Below the pieces are notes generated by a model that saw only the letters and a program-made list of their open reading frames with translations, did not search any database and was not told where the DNA came from. The translations under genes and the position numbers were made by a program. Shown here piece by piece: positions 61,140 through 64,000 of a stretch of 64,000 nt of DNA (position 1 is the stretch's first letter; the number at the start of each line of letters is the position of its first letter). Origin of the DNA: Paenibacillus sp. JZ16 (GTDB taxonomy: Bacteria; Bacillota; Bacilli; Paenibacillales; Paenibacillaceae). The stretch spans positions 1,364,001 through 1,428,000 of the forward strand of contig NZ_CP017659.1 of assembly GCF_015326965.1 (NCBI RefSeq). The letters are read 5' to 3'.

Positions 61140-62978
61140 TTAATACACATCCCGCTGATAACGTTTCTGTTGCTGCATGAGCGTCAAATATTCCGCAGCT
61201 TCTTCCGGACTCATCCGGCCTTCTTGTTCGAGAATAGACCCCAACGCAGAATGCACATCATGAGCCATCTTCTTCTCATCGCCGCAGACATAGACGCAAG
61301 CTCCTTCTTGGAGCCACTGATATAGATCCTTGCTCTTCTCCAGCATGCGGTGCTGTACGTATACTTTTTTGTCCGTATCCCGTGAGAAAGCAACATCCAT
61401 GCGCGTCAATACTCCATCCTTCAACCAACGCTGCCATTCAATCTGATAGAGGAAGTCCGTCGAGAAATGCTGGTCTCCGTAGAACAGCCATGATTTTCCT
61501 TCTGCCCCCGTCTCTTCCCGTTCTCCCAGAAAGGCTCTGAAAGGTGCCACGCCTGTACCGGGTCCGATCATAATGATCGGGGTGTCCGGATTCTCGGGCA
61601 GCTTAAAGTTCGGATTATGCTGAATGTATACAGGCAGCGTATCGCCCGCTTTCAGACGTTCCGCCAATTGCACGGAGCATACGCCGTAGCGGCGGCGGCC
61701 ATGTGCTTCATAACGCACCGTTCGAACGGTAACATGAACTTCATCAGGGAAGGCTTTGGAGCTGCTGGCAATCGAGTACAATCGAGCAGGAATTTTGCGC
61801 AGTATGGATACAAAATCGCTTGCCGCCACTTGCTGCAGGCCATAATCCTGTACCAGATCAAGCAAATCCCGTTCCTCGATATAAGTGCGCAATTCTTGCT
61901 CATGACCTGGCTCCAGCAATGTCCGAAGACCTTCATTCCCTGACATTTTAACCACTTGCTCGATCAGTGGTTTCGTGAGAACGGTAATCTCGTAGTGACG
62001 GAGCAAGGCATCCCGAAGAGCTCGCGCTTCACCTTGTTTATTAATAACGACCACTTCATCCGCATTCCATCCCATTGCAGCGATGAGGTCATCCACCAGC
62101 TGCGGATGGTTTTCCGGATAGACTCCTAAGCTGTCGCCCGGCTCATACTGCAGATTCGATCCTTCAAGAGAAATTTCGATATGACGAGTTTCACGGTCGG
62201 ATCCTCTTCCGTTCAAATTCAGGTTCTCGAGAATTTCCGCTTGAAATGGATTGCTTCTCGAAAATTCCGATTCCGTACTATCGCTCAGGGCTACCGCACT
62301 CCCATTTTCGACAACGGATGATCCCGCTCCAGCTTCATTCAACGATAGAAGAACCTGATTCATCCATTCTGCAGCCGACTCATCAAAGTCCACATCGCAA
62401 TCGACTCTTGGCGTCAGCCGCTTGCCGCCCAATTCCTCGAGCCGTTTGTCGAAATCTTTACCCGTTTGGCAGAAAAATTCATACGAGGTATCCCCCAGCG
62501 CCAGTACGGAATATTGAAGATGGTCTACCTGAGGTGCCCGCTTGCTGTGCAGAAATTCATAGAATGGTATAGCATTATCCGGCGGCTCTCCCTCTCCATG
62601 CGTACTGACGATTATCAGGAGATTCTGCAGCTTCTTCAGATTATTGGGTTTAAAATCGCTCATAGAAGACATCGTGACCTGCAGGCCAACCTCTTCGAGC
62701 TTCTTGGATAGCTTTTTCGATAATCCATGACCATTGCCTGTCTGTGATCCGTACAGGACTGTGACTTCTTTAGTAGCCGTCGCCACCGGTGCCGATACAG
62801 CAGCTAACGTGTTCGCTTGTGGTGCTGCCGCAACTGCTGCTGCGGCTTCCGTTCCCTGTAACGCAGCGATGAATCCGCTGAGCCAGGTCCGCTGGGATTC
62901 CGTCAGTGTAGGCAGTAGGCGGTTCAGCAGTTCCACCTGCTCCTGATTAAAAGGACTGTTCATTACTTGAAGTTCCAA
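61140..62978 (-). CDS. cysJ: Sulfite reductase (NADPH) flavoprotein alpha-subunit CysJ
   Basis: About 612 residues. A flavodoxin-type FMN domain (LYGSQTGNGHGLSKKL, STHGEGEPPDNA) is followed by an FAD-binding domain (RLYSIASS, GVCSVQLAERL) and an NADPH domain (IGPGTGVAPFRAFL, CGDEKKMAHDV); the C-terminal aromatic residue is Tyr. It passes electrons from NADPH to CysI. Start: TTG at 62978 follows GAGAGGTGG at six bases and gives LELQVMNSPFNQEQ, matching the N-terminus remembered for B. subtilis CysJ; the ATG five codons later lacks good spacing. First gene of the cysJI operon. Confidence 0.94.
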   Translation of the reverse strand: MELQVMNSPFNQEQVELLNRLLPTLTESQRTWLSGFIAALQGTEAAAAVAAAPQANTLAAVSAPVATATKEVTVLYGSQTGNGHGLSKKLSKKLEEVGLQVTMSSMSDFKPNNLKKLQNLLIIVSTHGEGEPPDNAIPFYEFLHSKRAPQVDHLQYSVLALGDTSYEFFCQTGKDFDKRLEELGGKRLTPRVDCDVDFDESAAEWMNQVLLSLNEAGAGSSVVENGSAVALSDSTESEFSRSNPFQAEILENLNLNGRGSDRETRHIEISLEGSNLQYEPGDSLGVYPENHPQLVDDLIAAMGWNADEVVVINKQGEARALRDALLRHYEITVLTKPLIEQVVKMSGNEGLRTLLEPGHEQELRTYIEERDLLDLVQDYGLQQVAASDFVSILRKIPARLYSIASSSKAFPDEVHVTVRTVRYEAHGRRRYGVCSVQLAERLKAGDTLPVYIQHNPNFKLPENPDTPIIMIGPGTGVAPFRAFLGEREETGAEGKSWLFYGDQHFSTDFLYQIEWQRWLKDGVLTRMDVAFSRDTDKKVYVQHRMLEKSKDLYQWLQEGACVYVCGDEKKMAHDVHSALGSILEQEGRMSPEEAAEYLTLMQQQKRYQRDVY

Positions 62979-63172
62979 CAATATCCACCTCTCAAAAGCG
63001 CACATTATTAATTCCTACTATTACGATACAATTAATTTTATTACTCCTCTGAACCTATCACAGCTTACCTGAACCGGTCAATTACAATGTTCTTATAGCA
63101 TTTATCAGTTTTACTAATAAATCGATTTTCCGGGCTTTACTACAAGCGAAACCCGACCCTGTTTACGATAGA

Positions 63173-63202
63173 GAATATCGATATCTCCGAATGGCAATGA
63201 TA
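63173..63202 (+). promoter_or_regulatory. Weak forespore-type promoter candidate for cdaS
   Basis: GAATA and AATGATA are separated by 18 bases, loosely like the sigma-G pattern (GNATR, then CATNNTA). One key base is off, so the call rests mainly on the known sporulation-stage expression of cdaS in B. subtilis. Confidence 0.25.
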
Positions 63203-63227
63203 CCAATCATAAGGAGGAAGATTTCGG

Positions 63228-63845
63228 ATGTTAAATCATGATTGCAATTTTACGCCGCTGAAAAACAAATTGAAGGAACAGCTCACAGATATCACAAGAC
63301 AATTACAGCATATCATTCTCAATTTGGACCAGGACAGTTCATGTCTGCTGGGAGAGCTGGATCATGTCAGAACAAAATTTTTAGAAGCCGAATCGATTTC
63401 TTCTACGTATTATCTCAATTGTTTTCTCTTCCCCTTCACCAGCAAATATCAAGAAATCGCGAAATCCATATATCATCTCAGTCAAAAAAAACGGGGTGCG
63501 CTCATTGTGATTCAACGGGAAGATGGACTTGATTCGTTAATGACGCCAGGGATTCCCTTGTCCGCAGAAATCACAAGTCCCCTGCTTGAATCCATCTTCG
63601 TTCCAGACAGCCCGCTGCACGATGGAGCCGTGCTTGTACGTAAAGAGATGATTATTTCCGCCGCGAACGTGTTGCCTTTAACAGCCAAAACGTATGGGGA
63701 TCGTAAGCTCGGCACGCGTCACCGTGCAGCCATTGGCTTGTCCGAGATCAGTGATGCCTTGGTCCTCGTTGTATCGGAGGAGACGGGCAAGACCTCCTTC
63801 TGCATGAAGGGCACCCTCTATCCTTTATCCATCAGCAGCCCCTAA
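63228..63845 (+). CDS. cdaS: Sporulation-type diadenylate cyclase CdaS
   Basis: 205 residues, the size of CdaS (YojJ). The N-terminal 65 residues form two helices, as in the regulatory YojJ N-domain. The DAC catalytic domain follows, with LHDGAVLV (DGA at 132-134) and GTRHRAAIGLSE (RHR at 164-166), the two motifs that bind ATP and metal. It converts two ATP to cyclic di-AMP. In B. subtilis CdaS acts in the developing forespore and affects germination, so this implies a spore former. No membrane helices, unlike CdaA, and no HhH domain, unlike DisA. AAGGAGG lies before the ATG. Confidence 0.9.
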   Translation: MLNHDCNFTPLKNKLKEQLTDITRQLQHIILNLDQDSSCLLGELDHVRTKFLEAESISSTYYLNCFLFPFTSKYQEIAKSIYHLSQKKRGALIVIQREDGLDSLMTPGIPLSAEITSPLLESIFVPDSPLHDGAVLVRKEMIISAANVLPLTAKTYGDRKLGTRHRAAIGLSEISDALVLVVSEETGKTSFCMKGTLYPLSISSP

Positions 63846-63945
63846 TATCTAATGCTTAATCGTAGAGCCTCCTAGATAGCAAATGAAGTGAAATCTTCCC
63901 TGAAGGCTGTCATCTTCAAACAAAGCACTCGATTCCAAACCATGC

Positions 63946-63982
63946 AAAAGAGCCGCAGATGCTGATTCTGCGGCTCTTTTTA
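63946..63982 (+). terminator. Terminator downstream of cdaS
   Basis: AGAGCCGCAG and CTGCGGCTCT pair perfectly over 10 bp around a 9-base loop and are followed by TTTTT; an A-run precedes it, so it could also stop a minus-strand transcript entering from the right edge. Confidence 0.8.
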
Positions 63983-64000
63983 TGGATCATCCCATGGTGG

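Noticed and set aside
1..64000. CRISPR arrays, tRNA or rRNA genes, integrase or prophage genes
   Set aside because: No regular spaced repeats, no tRNA-like cloverleaf and no phage or transposase coding sequence were noticed on reading both strands.

Overview
The window looks like chromosome of a spore-forming Paenibacillus-type Firmicute. The evidence is strong AGGAGG-type ribosome binding sites, frequent TTG and GTG starts, Lpl-type sugar importers paired with YesM/YesN regulators, a B. subtilis-like cysJI pair, the sporulation-type diadenylate cyclase CdaS and the YebC-family protein YeeI. No rRNA, tRNA, CRISPR array, prophage or intact insertion sequence was seen.

Positions 1-32.5 kb are a carbohydrate-use region, almost all on the minus strand. 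At the left edge are iolE (cut by the window) and iolD for inositol breakdown. Next come two parallel uptake-and-degradation modules. Module A (2.2-12.5 kb) has a binding protein, two permeases, a toroid enzyme of uncertain class, a GH105-type unsaturated uronyl hydrolase and a membrane-anchored AraC sensor-regulator. Module B (15-27.2 kb) has a 4-oxalocrotonate-tautomerase-like protein, two permeases, a binding protein with its own promoter, a YesN/YesM pair, an SDR dehydrogenase and two heparinase II/III-family lyases. A divergent GH88 unsaturated glucuronyl hydrolase follows at 27.4 kb. Lyases plus GH88 and GH105 enzymes are the usual toolkit for a uronic-acid-containing polysaccharide. None of these enzymes has a signal peptide and neither importer has its own ATPase, so the likely scheme is import of oligosaccharides (with a shared MsmX-like ATPase encoded elsewhere) and cleavage inside the cell. 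A Gfo/Idh oxidoreductase with a divergent AraC regulator lies between the modules. A BaeS/OmpR-like two-component pair, a sugar isomerase-like protein and a second Gfo/Idh oxidoreductase follow.

Positions 32.7-41.0 kb hold a second type of sugar importer, mglB-mglA-mglC. It is preceded by a membrane-anchored sugar-binding lipoprotein, a YesM-type kinase and a YesN-type regulator. This resembles a three-component sugar-sensing system in which the extra binding protein is the receptor for the kinase. A 21-bp-spaced direct repeat just upstream of the mglB promoter is a good candidate target for the regulator.

Positions 41.2-64 kb are mixed chromosomal genes: a MATE exporter, purT under a ZTP riboswitch, a soluble PAS histidine kinase, a YdcF-family protein, a bacteriophytochrome with a degenerate GGDEF domain, a GNAT acetyltransferase, a DinB-like protein, two LysR regulators, a secreted four-repeat protein behind an ECF-type promoter, yeeI, an MFS exporter-oxidoreductase operon, a second MFS transporter, a truncated ECF sigma gene, cysJI for sulfite reduction, and cdaS. 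Most transcription units end in recognisable intrinsic terminators, listed below.
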